The notes beneath the pieces are model-generated. The model ran no database searches, was not told the origin of the DNA, and saw only the letters and a list, made by a program, of their open reading frames with translations. Below are positions 21,902 to 32,750 of a stretch of DNA of 64,000 bases, piece by piece. Location of the stretch: contig OW119929.1 of the NCBI GenBank assembly GCA_933210815.1, positions 29,167,626-29,231,625 of the forward strand, in the 5' to 3' direction. How positions within the stretch are numbered: the stretch's first letter is position 1; every line of letters begins with the position of its first letter. Made by a program: the position numbers and the translations under genes. Source of the stretch: Meta bourneti. Taxonomy: Eukaryota > Arthropoda > Arachnida > Araneae > Tetragnathidae.

Positions 21902-24900
21902 ATGGCATTTCTTGCAAAATCGAAAAAGGTAGATCTAATTTCTTTAGCGGAAGAATTAAATATAAAATTACCTGATCACGCAGTCGTTATTGAAATTAGA
22001 GAGTTAATTACGAAAAGTAAGGATTATGATGAGGAATTCACGCGTGATTTGTTAAAAACGATAGTAAGTACCAGAGAAGAAAATCAAAAGCTAAACGAAC
22101 GTGAATTAGAAAGACAGAAAAACGAACGTGAATTAGAAAGACAGCTAAACGAACGTGAATTAGAAAGACAGTTCGAACTAGAAAAATTAAGAATAGAACA
22201 AGGTAACGTATCTAACGAAAGCGAAAATGGAAACCAAAATGAAATTTCTAGTAATTGCATGATTACTAAAATAATGCAACGATATGAAATGAGAGATGGA
22301 GACATCAGTTTTTACCTCATATTGTTTGAACGACAAGCGAAACGTTTAAATCTAAGTCCTGAGAATTGGGTTAGTCATTTAGTTAATTTATTACCGTATG
22401 AAATTAACCAAATTATCGCGAGAGTTCCGGAAGAACTTTCAAATGACTATGGACACATTAAAGATTTACTATTAAAAAAGTTTAAATTAAGTCCGGATAA
22501 ATTCCGACAGAAGTTCTTTGACCATGCCAAACTACCCAAAAATACATGGAGAGATTTCACGTATGAATTACAAAACTACTTTGACGAATGGTTACGCGGA
22601 ACTAATGTAAGTGATTTTGATGGTCTCAGAGAGTTAATCATAACAGATCAATTAAAAAGAAAAGTTCCCGTTGTAATGAAAGAACATTTCGTGGACGAAT
22701 GGGTAAAAATAGTTAAATCGTCAGAATTAGCGGATAAACTAGATCAATATGAAAATGTACGAAACGAAAGTAACTTGTCCAAATTCAAAAACGGAAATCA
22801 AAATATGTATGAAAAAAAATACGAATTTACGTCTAGACCGAGATCACCGTTGAATGAGTCAGCTCGATATGAAAGAAAAACAAATCCTAATTTCAGTAAC
22901 GGACGATTTACGACCAGGAATAATAATAAATACAATAGTCAGACAGAATGGCGGCGTCCAATGCAGAAAGATAGTAGATGCTTCATTTGTAATGAAAATA
23001 CGCATTTCGCTAGAGCATGTCCTAAACAAAAAAATAAATTCGATCAAATTAGAGGGCAGGGTGTTAACAGACAAGGAGAAAGAATTGAACGGAATGAGGG
23101 AAGCCACGTGTCGAAAAGAGATCACAGTTTAGTGACGACTAGTGAGGGCGGAATAGACAGTGAGACATCATCTTATGTTAAAATTGCACGGATAAACAAG
23201 GGGTCGTTGGAGTTTGCAGCTCTGATTGATACTGGGAGCGATTCCGTTATTTGTAGGAATTCTGTAGCGAAAAAGTTAGATCTAAAAATAGAACCAGCTT
23301 CGAACATAATGTACGGATTTGGGAATGTCAAATTGTGTGCCGCGCGCGCGCTAGGAAAGTCAACAGTAGATATTTCCTTGGATGGCGTTGAAGTAAAAAG
23401 GGTTGAAATGCTTATTGTTAGAGACGACGCTTTACCGCACGACTTGTTAATTGGGAGATCATTTTTGGATCGGGAGAACATATCGTTTGCTCGCATTGGG
23501 AATAAATTTCATGTTTATTATGCAGAGGATAACCCGTTTGCTAACATGGAATGTGAAAAGAATTCGGACGTAAGAGAATTGAAAACGTCTAGTAAAGTGT
23601 TACTTGAAAGAAATTCGGTGAATTTTGTAAGGGCTCAGACCACCTTGGTAAATGAAGGCTTGGTAATTATAGAGGGAGAAGAAGGGTGTTACGATTCTTT
23701 GTTAGAAATAAAAGATGGTGAAACCGTAGTTCCAATGATTAATGTGGGAAATGAGAATGTTTTATTGAGGAAAAATCAATGTGTAGGAAGAGTTATTGAA
23801 TTAGACCCCATTTGTTTGGTTAATGAGGAGAGTTGTTACGTAAACGTGATAAAAGAAAATAAGCGTTTAATCGAAATGAGTGAAATTAAATTTGACGAAG
23901 GAACATCAATTGAGAATAGAAGTGAAATTTTGAAGTTAGTCAATGAGTTTAGGGACTGTTTTGCACTGGAATTGGGTGAATTAGGGTGTACAACGCTAAC
24001 TAAAATGAGTATTAAGGAAGTAGAGGGGAGTAAACCCATTAGTGTACGACCTTATAAAACGAATGCAACTGAGAGAGGGATTATCAAGGATGTAGTGAGG
24101 GAATGGAAGGAAAACGGTATTGTTTCTGAAACACGTTCGCCGTATGCTAGTCCGGTACTATTAGTCAAAAAGAAAACAGGGGAGCACAGGTTAGTTGTTG
24201 ATTACAGGAAATTAAATAATCAAACAGTTAAAGATAAATTCCCGTTACCTAGAATAGATGACTTACTTGAATGTTTAGCAACTTCCACAATGTTCACAAC
24301 GCTAGATTGCGCTCACGGATATTTACAAATACCATTGAGTGAGGAATCAAAATTAAAAACCGCGTTTATAACACCGGATGAAACGGGTCAATTTGAAAGA
24401 ATGATTTTTGGATTAGCTAATGCACCGGCGGAGTTTCAGAGGTTAATGCACCATGTCTTAGGGCCACTACTGAACACAAAAGCTTTGTGTTATTTGGACG
24501 ATATATTGATACCAGCCAAAAATTGGTACGAGATGATGGAAAGACTGAGAGAAGTACTTGAATGTCTAAGGAAGGCTAACTTAACACTCAAATTACCTAA
24601 ATGCGAATTTGGGAAGAAGGAAGTTGACTTTTTGGGTTTTGTGATCAATGAAGAAGGAATAAAGCCAGGAGTAAGGAAAGTGGAAGCAATAGCGAAGTTC
24701 CCACAACCTAAGAATGTTCATGAAGTTCGCCGTTTCTTGGGTTTGACTGGTTTCTTCAGAAGATTTGTTCCGAAGTATGCTGAGAAGGCAGTACATCTAA
24801 CTTGTTTAATTCAAAAGGACAAGGACTTTGAATGGACGGAAAAACAGGAAAATGCTTTTCGAGAACTCAAGGGTAATCTGACCAACAAACCGATAGTTGC

Positions 24901-26728
24901 TCATTACCAGCCCGAAGCATTGACTGAGGTACACACCGATGCTTCATCTGATGGACTCTCAGGTATACTCCTACAAAGAGGAACAGATGGTCGCTGGAAT
25001 CTAGTGTACGCTGTCAGCAAAAAGACAACACCGGCTGAAAAGAACTATCATTCTAGCAAACTAGAATTGATGGCGATAGTGTGGACTTTGGACAGACTTC
25101 GACAATTTCTGCTCGGAATAAAATTTACTATCGTCACCGATTGTCAAGCCTTAGTCTATATGAACGCAAAGAAGTCGACAAATCCTCAAATTGCCAGGTG
25201 GAGCAATCTTATTCAAGAATACGATTTTGAAGTAAAACATAGACCAGGTATGAAGATGTCTCATGTAGATGCAATGAGTAGAGCTCCTACCTTAGAAGCT
25301 GATGACACGATGACTGAATTGATCGAAAGGAATCTAGAAGTTTATCTAACGATGTCCGTTGACGAACAAATCCTTATGATTCAACGAGGAGATCCCGAAT
25401 TAGATAAGATCATTTCCATTTTCAAGAAAGAAAAATTTGAAAGAACAAAAGCCGACAACCAAATTATTGCAAATTACGTTTTCAAGAGAGAAAGACTGTA
25501 TCGAACCATAAAAGACAATGGAAAAGAAAGACTGCTTTACGTTATACCTAGATCCATGCGCAAAAGTACTGTAGTCAAGTTTCACGATCTAATCGGACAT
25601 TTTTCAGTTGACAGAACTGTGAATAAAATTAAGGAATTGTATTGGTTCCCAAGAATGAAGCGCTACGTGAAGAAACACATATCGATGTGCTTAGAATGTT
25701 TAGTGAACAAGGTTCCCGGAGGTAAACAACAAGGACTGTTACATCCTATTAAGCCTGGAAAGAGACCATTTTCCATAACTCACGTCGATCACTTGGGTCC
25801 ATTTGTAAGAAGTTCCAGAGGTAACCAACACTTACTGGTCATCATCGATAATTTCACGAGGTTCTTACGATTGATACCTGTGAAAAGTACGAAATACAGC
25901 TACATTCAGAAGGCATTGAAAAACTTCATCAACGACTTTGGTTTACCAGATCGAATCATTAGTGATCGGGGTTCCAGTTACACCTCACAAGGTTTAGAGA
26001 AGTTTTGTCGAGAAAATGGCATAGCTCATACTCTAAACTCCACAAAGCACCCACAAGGTAATGGGATGGTTGAGAGAGCTAATCGCACCATTATCCCAAC
26101 CATAGCAACGTCCATGGAAGACCATAGACACAAAGACTGGGACTGGAGAATGAAAGAAGTGGAAAGAAATCTAAACAATGCCTTAAACAAAACAACTAAC
26201 AAGACCCCTTTCCAAATGTTACACGGCTACTCACCAAGATTTAATGATGGAATTTTACGAAAACAAGCTGATGAGAGTGCAGAAGGATGGACTGATCCTG
26301 CGGAGATTCAAATCTCGACTCGAGAGCGAATAGAAGATATGCAGAAAAAGATGAAGGATGCTCATGACAAGAAGAAATGCGGAACAACTACTTATAGGTC
26401 AGGACAAGTTGTTGTTATGAAAAAAGCTCCAATACCGACAGGAGAACCAACAAAAACCCAACCAAAATATCGAGGTCCTTTAATTATAACTGATGTGCTA
26501 CCAAGCGACACCTACAGAATCACTCAACTTGGGGAGAAGAGCAAGGGACATTCTTACACCACTACTGCACACGTAAGCCAGTTAAAGGCATGGCCGAACC
26601 AAACTGATTCTGATACAGAGGACTCATCAGATGAACTCAGTGATTTTTCAGACAACAAACTTAGTGACTCTGAACTGAGACATAATCCAAAGCGTGCCTG
26701 TACTAAGGCAATTTTCTACGGAAAATAA
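21902..26728 (+). CDS. Ty3/Gypsy gag-pol polyprotein
   Basis: A single 1,608-residue frame encodes capsid and all enzymes for reverse transcription and integration. The N-terminal gag has a charged heptad-like segment at 57-100 (NERELERQ-type repeats, probable coiled coil) and a CCHC zinc knuckle at C360, C363, H368, C373. The aspartic protease has DTGS at 443-446. The reverse transcriptase spans about 740-910 with VVDYRKLN at 765-772 and catalytic YLDD at 864-867. RNase H has D1013, E1055 and D1080. The integrase has a zinc domain (H1228, H1233, C1263, C1266) and core residues D1296, D1355 and E1391 with 35 residues between the last two. A serine- and aspartate-rich tail (1568-1592) replaces any chromodomain. 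The start ATG follows AAA and is followed by G. Gag and pol share one frame, so no frameshift signal is needed. All catalytic residues I can check are present. Confidence 0.97.
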   Translation: MAFLAKSKKVDLISLAEELNIKLPDHAVVIEIRELITKSKDYDEEFTRDLLKTIVSTREENQKLNERELERQKNERELERQLNERELERQFELEKLRIEQGNVSNESENGNQNEISSNCMITKIMQRYEMRDGDISFYLILFERQAKRLNLSPENWVSHLVNLLPYEINQIIARVPEELSNDYGHIKDLLLKKFKLSPDKFRQKFFDHAKLPKNTWRDFTYELQNYFDEWLRGTNVSDFDGLRELIITDQLKRKVPVVMKEHFVDEWVKIVKSSELADKLDQYENVRNESNLSKFKNGNQNMYEKKYEFTSRPRSPLNESARYERKTNPNFSNGRFTTRNNNKYNSQTEWRRPMQKDSRCFICNENTHFARACPKQKNKFDQIRGQGVNRQGERIERNEGSHVSKRDHSLVTTSEGGIDSETSSYVKIARINKGSLEFAALIDTGSDSVICRNSVAKKLDLKIEPASNIMYGFGNVKLCAARALGKSTVDISLDGVEVKRVEMLIVRDDALPHDLLIGRSFLDRENISFARIGNKFHVYYAEDNPFANMECEKNSDVRELKTSSKVLLERNSVNFVRAQTTLVNEGLVIIEGEEGCYDSLLEIKDGETVVPMINVGNENVLLRKNQCVGRVIELDPICLVNEESCYVNVIKENKRLIEMSEIKFDEGTSIENRSEILKLVNEFRDCFALELGELGCTTLTKMSIKEVEGSKPISVRPYKTNATERGIIKDVVREWKENGIVSETRSPYASPVLLVKKKTGEHRLVVDYRKLNNQTVKDKFPLPRIDDLLECLATSTMFTTLDCAHGYLQIPLSEESKLKTAFITPDETGQFERMIFGLANAPAEFQRLMHHVLGPLLNTKALCYLDDILIPAKNWYEMMERLREVLECLRKANLTLKLPKCEFGKKEVDFLGFVINEEGIKPGVRKVEAIAKFPQPKNVHEVRRFLGLTGFFRRFVPKYAEKAVHLTCLIQKDKDFEWTEKQENAFRELKGNLTNKPIVAHYQPEALTEVHTDASSDGLSGILLQRGTDGRWNLVYAVSKKTTPAEKNYHSSKLELMAIVWTLDRLRQFLLGIKFTIVTDCQALVYMNAKKSTNPQIARWSNLIQEYDFEVKHRPGMKMSHVDAMSRAPTLEADDTMTELIERNLEVYLTMSVDEQILMIQRGDPELDKIISIFKKEKFERTKADNQIIANYVFKRERLYRTIKDNGKERLLYVIPRSMRKSTVVKFHDLIGHFSVDRTVNKIKELYWFPRMKRYVKKHISMCLECLVNKVPGGKQQGLLHPIKPGKRPFSITHVDHLGPFVRSSRGNQHLLVIIDNFTRFLRLIPVKSTKYSYIQKALKNFINDFGLPDRIISDRGSSYTSQGLEKFCRENGIAHTLNSTKHPQGNGMVERANRTIIPTIATSMEDHRHKDWDWRMKEVERNLNNALNKTTNKTPFQMLHGYSPRFNDGILRKQADESAEGWTDPAEIQISTRERIEDMQKKMKDAHDKKKCGTTTYRSGQVVVMKKAPIPTGEPTKTQPKYRGPLIITDVLPSDTYRITQLGEKSKGHSYTTTAHVSQLKAWPNQTDSDTEDSSDELSDFSDNKLSDSELRHNPKRACTKAIFYGK

Positions 26729-26977
26729 TAATTAAAAAAAAAAACAACTAACTGGTTGATTATAACTGATTCAACCTTAACTTCAATTTGTTTATATTGA
26801 ATTTAACTGATTTATTTGTTATTTGTTGATATTTTTATATTCAATTAATTGATTTATGTAGTTTGATAATCATGTGCATGATTTCTATAATTTTCAATCA
26901 TGTTTATTAATATACTTATATTATTTTATAACATTAGTAGCACATTCGAGGGCGAATGGTTGTCAGGAAAGGCCGAA
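26729..26977 (+). other. 3' non-coding part of the LTR element
   Basis: A+T-rich after the stop codon, ending in GAGGGCGAATGG and AGGAAAGG, the best candidates for the polypurine tract that primes plus-strand DNA. The latter lies 6 bp before the 3' LTR. Confidence 0.5.
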
Positions 26978-27297
26978 TGTGAGCTTGTTGAATTATAATT
27001 TGATTGTCGCGAGAGGGCGCCACTGTGAGTATGGTATGTATAGACGTTTTTGTTGCAGTGTAAGGGAGAGAGACGGTTTGAGTAAGTGATGTGAGAGACG
27101 GTCTGGGACCGTCCGTTGCAAATGTTATTTTACGGAGGACCAGTGGGTCGATTCATATGTGAAAGAGGCACAGGGTGCCATGTATATATATTAATTGTAC
27201 ATAAAGTTGTATATAAAGATTATTAGATTGAATTTTCGTGTTGCCATCCATCGAGACGCCTACATAGAAGTTCGTCGGTTGGAAATAAGCGACAACA
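26978..27297 (+). repeat. 3' LTR, 320 bp
   Basis: Same length and sequence as the 5' LTR by eye, followed by the ATTT target duplication. Confidence 0.95.
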
Positions 27298-27780
27298 ATT
27301 TTTAAAGAAAAAAAATAAATGGTGGTGCCCTGGACTTCGGTGCGGACGCGCCGGAGTCTGGGTGTGTCCTCTCTGTGTGTGTGGGCTGGTTTTACCCGCG
27401 TGCCCCTTTTGTGTCCATGGTTAAAGTCCTCCCCCTCCTCCCTTATAAAAACTCAAAACTTATCGGCGAATTGGGAGGAGGCGGGTCTAGAAGAAGTCTA
27501 TGGCTTAGCCTTGCCACACACTGGAGTTGCATGCGACATCCGCATGCATTCTCCGTTTCAGTGCTGAAGACATTTCGGTACGCATTCCAATTTCAGCCAG
27601 TGTAGTGTCATAGGTCTGTTATTGGACCTATGAGACTTGCGTTAGAGACTTAAAAACTGACTTAAAGACAATTTTACCTTCATTTCCATCATCAATTATA
27701 ATCCGAGTTCCATCCCTTAACAAAAATAATTTTAAAAAAAATCAGTTTTCAAAGGGTATCGATATTTTATGAAAAAAAAT
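27298..27780. other. G+C-rich non-coding flank
   Basis: 27320-27600 is G+C-rich (GGTGCGGACGCGCCGGAG and CCTCCCCCTCCTCCC runs) with short frames on the plus strand. No product recognised. It may be the other half of the element or locus split by the retrotransposon. Confidence 0.4.
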
Positions 27781-28078
27781 TAACGTCTAACGGAGCAACG
27801 CAAAGGGCTTTTGGCGACGGTCCGGGATCAATCCCCAAGAAAAGATTCGAAGACAGCACCACGTCATTTTGAACCATAGTCAGATGACGAAGTCACACCT
27901 GAGCTGGCACCCCACTCTCCAAACTACCACACCACGCCAATATGAGGACATTTGAGACCACGACAGATTTAACGACAGATTAACCCCGTCTACAAGACGG
28001 TCGTTGGTTGGACTGTTTCAAACTAGCAACCCTCCTGTTGCTAATCCGCTACTTTTCCAACCGGTCTACCACGGCCCC
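27781..28078 (-). mobile_element. SINE family A, near full length
   Basis: Minus-strand tRNA-like head (box A near 28060, box B around 28020) and family body. The terminal ACCT tail is lost, so the 3' end is ragged. Confidence 0.8.
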
Positions 28079-29850
28079 TAATTCACATAATTTGAAGTTA
28101 AATTAATTCCATTCCCGATATTCCAAACAAGCTCACAATCGATTTTTTTGTTTGTCTAAAGCATCTTCGCAACGTCGAATTCCCAGAACACTCGTCTGAA
28201 CGCCGGAGTAAACAATTGCGACACTCACAGGAAGCAATCCTTACTTGTTACTTTTATTCCTGTTCCCGCGGTGCTTCACTCAAACGCATTTCCATGGAAC
28301 GGCGTAAAAAACAGGAGTTATGAGGCAAAAAATTCGGCTTTCTTCATTTGTGTCATTTTGATGCAAGGAAAAAAGCAGGAAAAGGGAGATGTCTCAACCA
28401 TTATTTTGCCGAGGGAGAGAGAAAAAAAGTTTTCCTTTGCATGTTAAATAAAGATAAATGTCTTTTCCGAGCACTGAAGACAGCTGCTCGTAAATCAAAG
28501 GACGCGCGTGGAGGACAGCTTTATTCTCTGGTGTCTTCCTACAGATGATGGTGTTCAACTTGGAACACATCACCCACCACCTGAAGAATGGAAAGTGTGG
28601 TGGGGGACTCAATTTCAATGGTTTCTTTTGGTGAATTTCGCTAATCTTTACTTGGGAATGCGATTCAAATGAAATCGCATGGGAAATAGTAAATAAAAAC
28701 GGATTTTAAAACACGTATGAGTGGGATTATGGAAGTATTCTCATATATTTCAGGAGGATTAGTCTTCGAAAAAGGCAAAAACATTCGCATTGTCACTTTT
28801 GAGATGCATCCTGGAGGATTTGTATAATGAACTGTTAGGAAATAATATTCACTACGCGTTAACTCTAGTGATCGAATTTTTTTGTAGTTTAGTAGTTAAT
28901 ACTAGTTTTGTACTTAAGCTTTTATAATAGATCTCTAATATACTTTTTAGCGTGGGCAATCAATTAAAGGGATCAGCATGCAAGAATGATAGACATTCTG
29001 AATGAAATAACAGAGAAACACGAAGATAAAGTTGTGAATAATTCAAGTTGATGAGTTACGTTTGTTAAAAATACGGGTTGCTCATTTTCTTTTCCCTTCA
29101 ACACTTTTGAAGTTTCTGCAAATTATTTCGAAAAGGATAACTTCAGTACTGTTAAAAGCGCAAACGAACTTTTGATGAATTTATTACCAATTACGATGCG
29201 ATTCAGGGAAAAAATAATTTTGAAAATAGTTCCGATTCGTTATCGATGTTTAAGTCTTGTAAAGCAGTTTTGTGAAGTATTGTTTAATAAAGTTTTAGAG
29301 TTCAAAATTAATACGGACATTAAATCGGCATTATGAGCTTAGTTCAGCATCGTTTTTCGTCTTTGGATTGTTAACTTAACGACCACTGAATATTTAATTT
29401 GTAATTAAGTTTCCCTATTTCAAAGAGTTCAAAAATACATTAAGCACCGGCAAGCTATAAAAATGATTTTTTTCAACTCCAGTTATCTACGTTTTTCAAT
29501 CATTCTAAACAAACTATAAAAGAGGGAAATTCATTATATCATGCTGAATTTAAAAAGAATTGATTTGGATGTGCATCGGCAGCTGGAGTAAATGGACTTG
29601 AATTTATTCTTAGTATTAAGGTTCAATAGTTTGATATTTATAAAAGAAATTGGAAATTTTAAGAATTGGTGGAAAAATTTGAATCAAAGTAGATTTTGGT
29701 CTAACTTGTCAGTAATCTAAAAAGTAGTGCTTTGCATACAAAGATCTTATTGGGACATAAAGATCAAAACGACATTTAAGTCGACGCCATTTCAAAGATT
29801 TACATCCTATCATAACCTTTATGAGAAAATCTGAAGAAATCGTAGATTTT
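28079..29850. other. Non-coding spacer, nothing recognised
   Basis: Short frames only, none with a recognisable product. Confidence 0.5.
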
Positions 29851-30112
29851 ATGTTATAAAATAGTAGTGAAATCCGTTGAAAATCTATCTTCAAACACAA
29901 TAGAATGATGTTAGTCGCAGTTTTACTGAATACCTGCTTCAAGCAATGATATAAATAAGACAAAATAAAAACGACTTCCTTTGTATACATTGCTTTTTTG
30001 TGTTTTTGTTTAACATCTAAACTTTTTGAGGTAGGTGACCGAATACTTTTGTGTGCCTGATTTACATGGTTAGGTTCTACTTTGAATGCTTTTAGCAACA
30101 CGTTTAAACATT
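29851..30112 (+). repeat. Dispersed repeat G, copy 2
   Basis: Diverged partner of 15130-15432 in the same orientation (shared ATGTTATAAAATAGT and GAATACTTTTGTGTGC). A 130-codon minus-strand frame across it is not conserved in the other copy. Confidence 0.55.
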
Positions 30113-30126
30113 ATTCTATTATTTTG

Positions 30127-30386
30127 ATGGGTTTGGTTTTTTGGGGTTTTATGGCGCAGCATGGCCATATTTGGCCATGCTGCGCCAGACACAATACACT
30201 ATCAAGTAATTGACGCGACATACAATATCAAGTAATTGACACCACACAGTGAAAGCTTTACTGACACAGAAGAGAGAAATACACCCAGGGAGGAATGCAC
30301 CAGGCGAATCGAACCTGAGCCGCCTGCAATTCCAAGGTTGCTAGCGCAGTGGGAATACCCACTGAACCACGGTGGTCCCTATTTTG
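30127..30386 (-). mobile_element. SINE family B, full length
   Basis: On the minus strand: a tRNA-like head with box A TGGTTCAGTGGG (near 30368-30379) and box B GGTTCGATTCG (near 30304-30314), a body (TTTCTCTCTTCTGTGTCAG), and a 3' stem-loop followed by CCCCAAAAAACCAAACCC. Best preserved copy of the family here. Confidence 0.9.
30152..30187 (-). other. Perfect 3' stem-loop of SINE B
   Basis: The 15-nt arm TGGCGCAGCATGGCC and its exact complement enclose a 6-nt loop. The same stem, less perfect, occurs at the 3' end of the other SINE B copies and of the LINE at 4603. Confidence 0.9.
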
Positions 30387-31954
30387 TTGGGAGGCTCAAA
30401 TAGAAAGACAAACATTTGTCTGGTAAAATTTTAACCAATATTTTAAAATTTTATTTATGTAATTTTTACTACATCTTTATAAAATTCATGAAAATAATGT
30501 GAAACGTGAGGTTTTTGGCAAAGACATTTCAAATTTTGATTATTATAGGCAATTTTTACGCGTAAATATCCAGCGTTCTGAGTTACATAATTTTCTAATT
30601 TTAACTTTTAATTCATAACAATTAGGTTTTAATTCCATAACAGCATCGTTTTGTTCTCAAAATAAAAGAAAGCATTTTATTCTATTGTTCGACTTTTAGA
30701 AAGATGACCCCCCCAGAGATTTAAACAGATATCGCATGTCAGCAGAAACAAAGCTATTTCTTCCTGGAAAAAATCAAGTTTCAAACGAATTGCGTAATTC
30801 CGTACCTTTTATTTCCAAAGTAAAACGAATTTAAAACAATGGAAATATCCATTCTTAAGAAGAATTCGGTGCCCTTCTCGTTCAGCTAACCGGAAACCAG
30901 CTATTACGTCCCAATAATTAAGGTTGAAGGAATAAGCTCTAAGAACTGCAGATTGCAGGCTTTTAAAGGCGATCCAAAAGAAGGGAGAAATTAATTATCG
31001 AAGAATATTAAATCATGTACTGCGCTTTTGTTCTTTGCCGAGATTCTAATTTGCATTCGGATAAAAGAATCGTCACTTACTTTCCTCGAGGAAAGGGATA
31101 AAATTAACACAGTGTTGTGCCCGGTTTTAGTTGTTTTTCACGGAACTTTCTGCAAACTTCAGCTCGATATCTGAGTGAGACTGAGTGATTTAAGGACGAA
31201 AATAGACGGCTAAGACGGCATTAATTGCTCAAAGCCATGTGGGAAGTCGAATTTGTGAAAAGAACTGGACTCTCCGAGTAAGAAATCGCAGATGAAAAAG
31301 AACACGATAATTATGCTTCCGAGGATTGGATTCGAATTTCCAAATTACGTTCTCTGATGTTCGGAAACTGGAGCTCCATTATGATCGGACCTTATCACTG
31401 GAAGTAATTATAAGTTTCAAAGCGACACACTCTTCAGATTCGTTATTTAAGTACGCCTTTCAAGGAGAAAACGGCTTGAAAAAATAAAAAACGAGGCTGA
31501 ATGTTAATTTAAATCGAAGTACCAACATCCTAAATGTAATTCGGAAGCTGCATCGCCAATAGAGGAAATGTCATTTACTTATGTAATTACTTCCGAAATC
31601 CATTACACAGAGATTGGCTATGGGAAATGCTTTCTTGCTTGTATTAAAAAAAACTTGACATCAATTTTTGAAAAATGAAAAATAAGTTAGATGAAAGGGC
31701 ACAGTATTTGAGAAGAAATCTATCTTGTTAATTTCGTGATGGGTTAAAATGAGAAAGGAAACAGAGAAAGAGGAGTAGTAAATATAAAGATTTTGAGTTA
31801 CAAATACTCTGTTTACTCTTTAGAGAATATAATTAAAATTACATTCCAAGGGAAGAGATAAAAATGTCTGGTAAAATGTAATGGTATGCATTAAAAATTA
31901 GTACTCCAGTATAAGCTGGTTTAAGCAGTGATTCGGAATGAAATTTGATTGACC
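30387..31954. other. A+T-rich spacer, nothing recognised
   Basis: No frame or repeat recognised. Confidence 0.5.
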
Positions 31955-32408
31955 AGCTTCGCTAGATTTACGAGTAGTGTAGTGTTGGTTTTACCTCACA
32001 ACACACACTTAGGCTATATAAACATATCTTTCTAAAAATCCATGGATTCTTTCAACCCTTAGAAAGGTTTTATCGGTCCTTCCCTTGTTGGGATAGAATC
32101 GTTTGGAGCGATTCGAATGGTCCTTTCCTTCGAATAGAATTTTTGGATCGGTTCCATTGTTCCATTTTGCAGAGTAGAATCTGTTGGAAGATTCTGTTGC
32201 TCCTTTCCTAAGAATAGAATACGTTGGAAAGATTTATAGTTCCTTTCCTTAGAATTGAATCTTTTGGAAATATTCTATTGCTCATTTACAAGCAATAGAA
32301 TCATTTGGAAAGATTCTATTGGTCGAAAAGATCAAAACGTTATAAATCAAGCAAGAAAGATTGCAAGTTGCAAAGTGGAATTTTGCGTGTGAACTTTCAG
32401 AGGGTTAA
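31955..32408 (-). mobile_element. Family H TTAA element
   Basis: One end is CAGAGGGTTAA with TTAA at 32405-32408. The other, more decayed, matches the AGATTT...AGTAGTGTAGT terminus of the 58791 copy. The core is about six diverged 40-bp units built on GGAAAGATTCTATTGGTCC and CCTTAGAATAGAAT. The length (about 454 bp) equals that of the copy at 58791-59245. Confidence 0.7.
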
Positions 32409-32605
32409 TTTCTCTCTTTTATAAAACATTTTCTTTAAACTTGAATGGATTATGGGGTCAAAGCAAGATACAAATTTAAAAGAAGTCTTGTTTTATGCAT
32501 ACATCAGTTCAGTGGACTGATTCAGCTTATGTTGATTTTAATATAATATTTCCTCTAGCTGAATTAGTCACCAATACAATTATTTTTCAGAATGCTGTCG
32601 CTGTA

Positions 32606-32750
32606 GGTTGGTTGGGGCTTTATTGCGCAAGATCCAAAAACGGAAAAGATGCGCCAAGTGTAAGATAAAATTAGTAAAACCAATGTCGACATAAAAACAA
32701 TGAAATAGAAAGGCAATCGATGTATAAGAGAAATTGTAATAAAACTAATG
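32606..32750 (-). mobile_element. LINE/SINE 3' end fragment
   Basis: On the minus strand TTGGCGCATCTT...TTGCGCAATAAAGCCCC followed by AACCAACC, the 3' stem-loop and tail shared with the LINE at 42790. The fragment is cut by the Tc1-type element that starts at 32751. Confidence 0.7.

Larger units (their letters stand above)
21236..27297 (+). mobile_element. Complete Ty3/Gypsy LTR retrotransposon
   Basis: Order: 5' LTR (21236-21555), candidate primer-binding site, leader with four 14-bp repeats, one gag-pol frame (21902-26728), an A+T-rich 3' stretch, a purine-rich AGGAAAGG just before the 3' LTR, and the 3' LTR (26978-27297). The flanks show ATTT at 21232-21235 and 27298-27301, a 4-bp target duplication. 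The LTRs look identical, the frame is open and no env-like frame follows pol. It appears young and possibly autonomous. Confidence 0.97.

Noticed and set aside
26729..26977. Possible env gene after pol
   Set aside because: Only 250 A+T-rich bases separate the pol stop from the 3' LTR; no frame is long enough.
27319..27605. 82- and 76-codon frames in the G+C-rich flank
   Set aside because: Overlapping frames with low-complexity composition, no motif and no splice support.
29709..30101. 130-codon minus-strand frame
   Set aside because: It runs over dispersed repeat G; the homologous region at 15130 has no equivalent frame.
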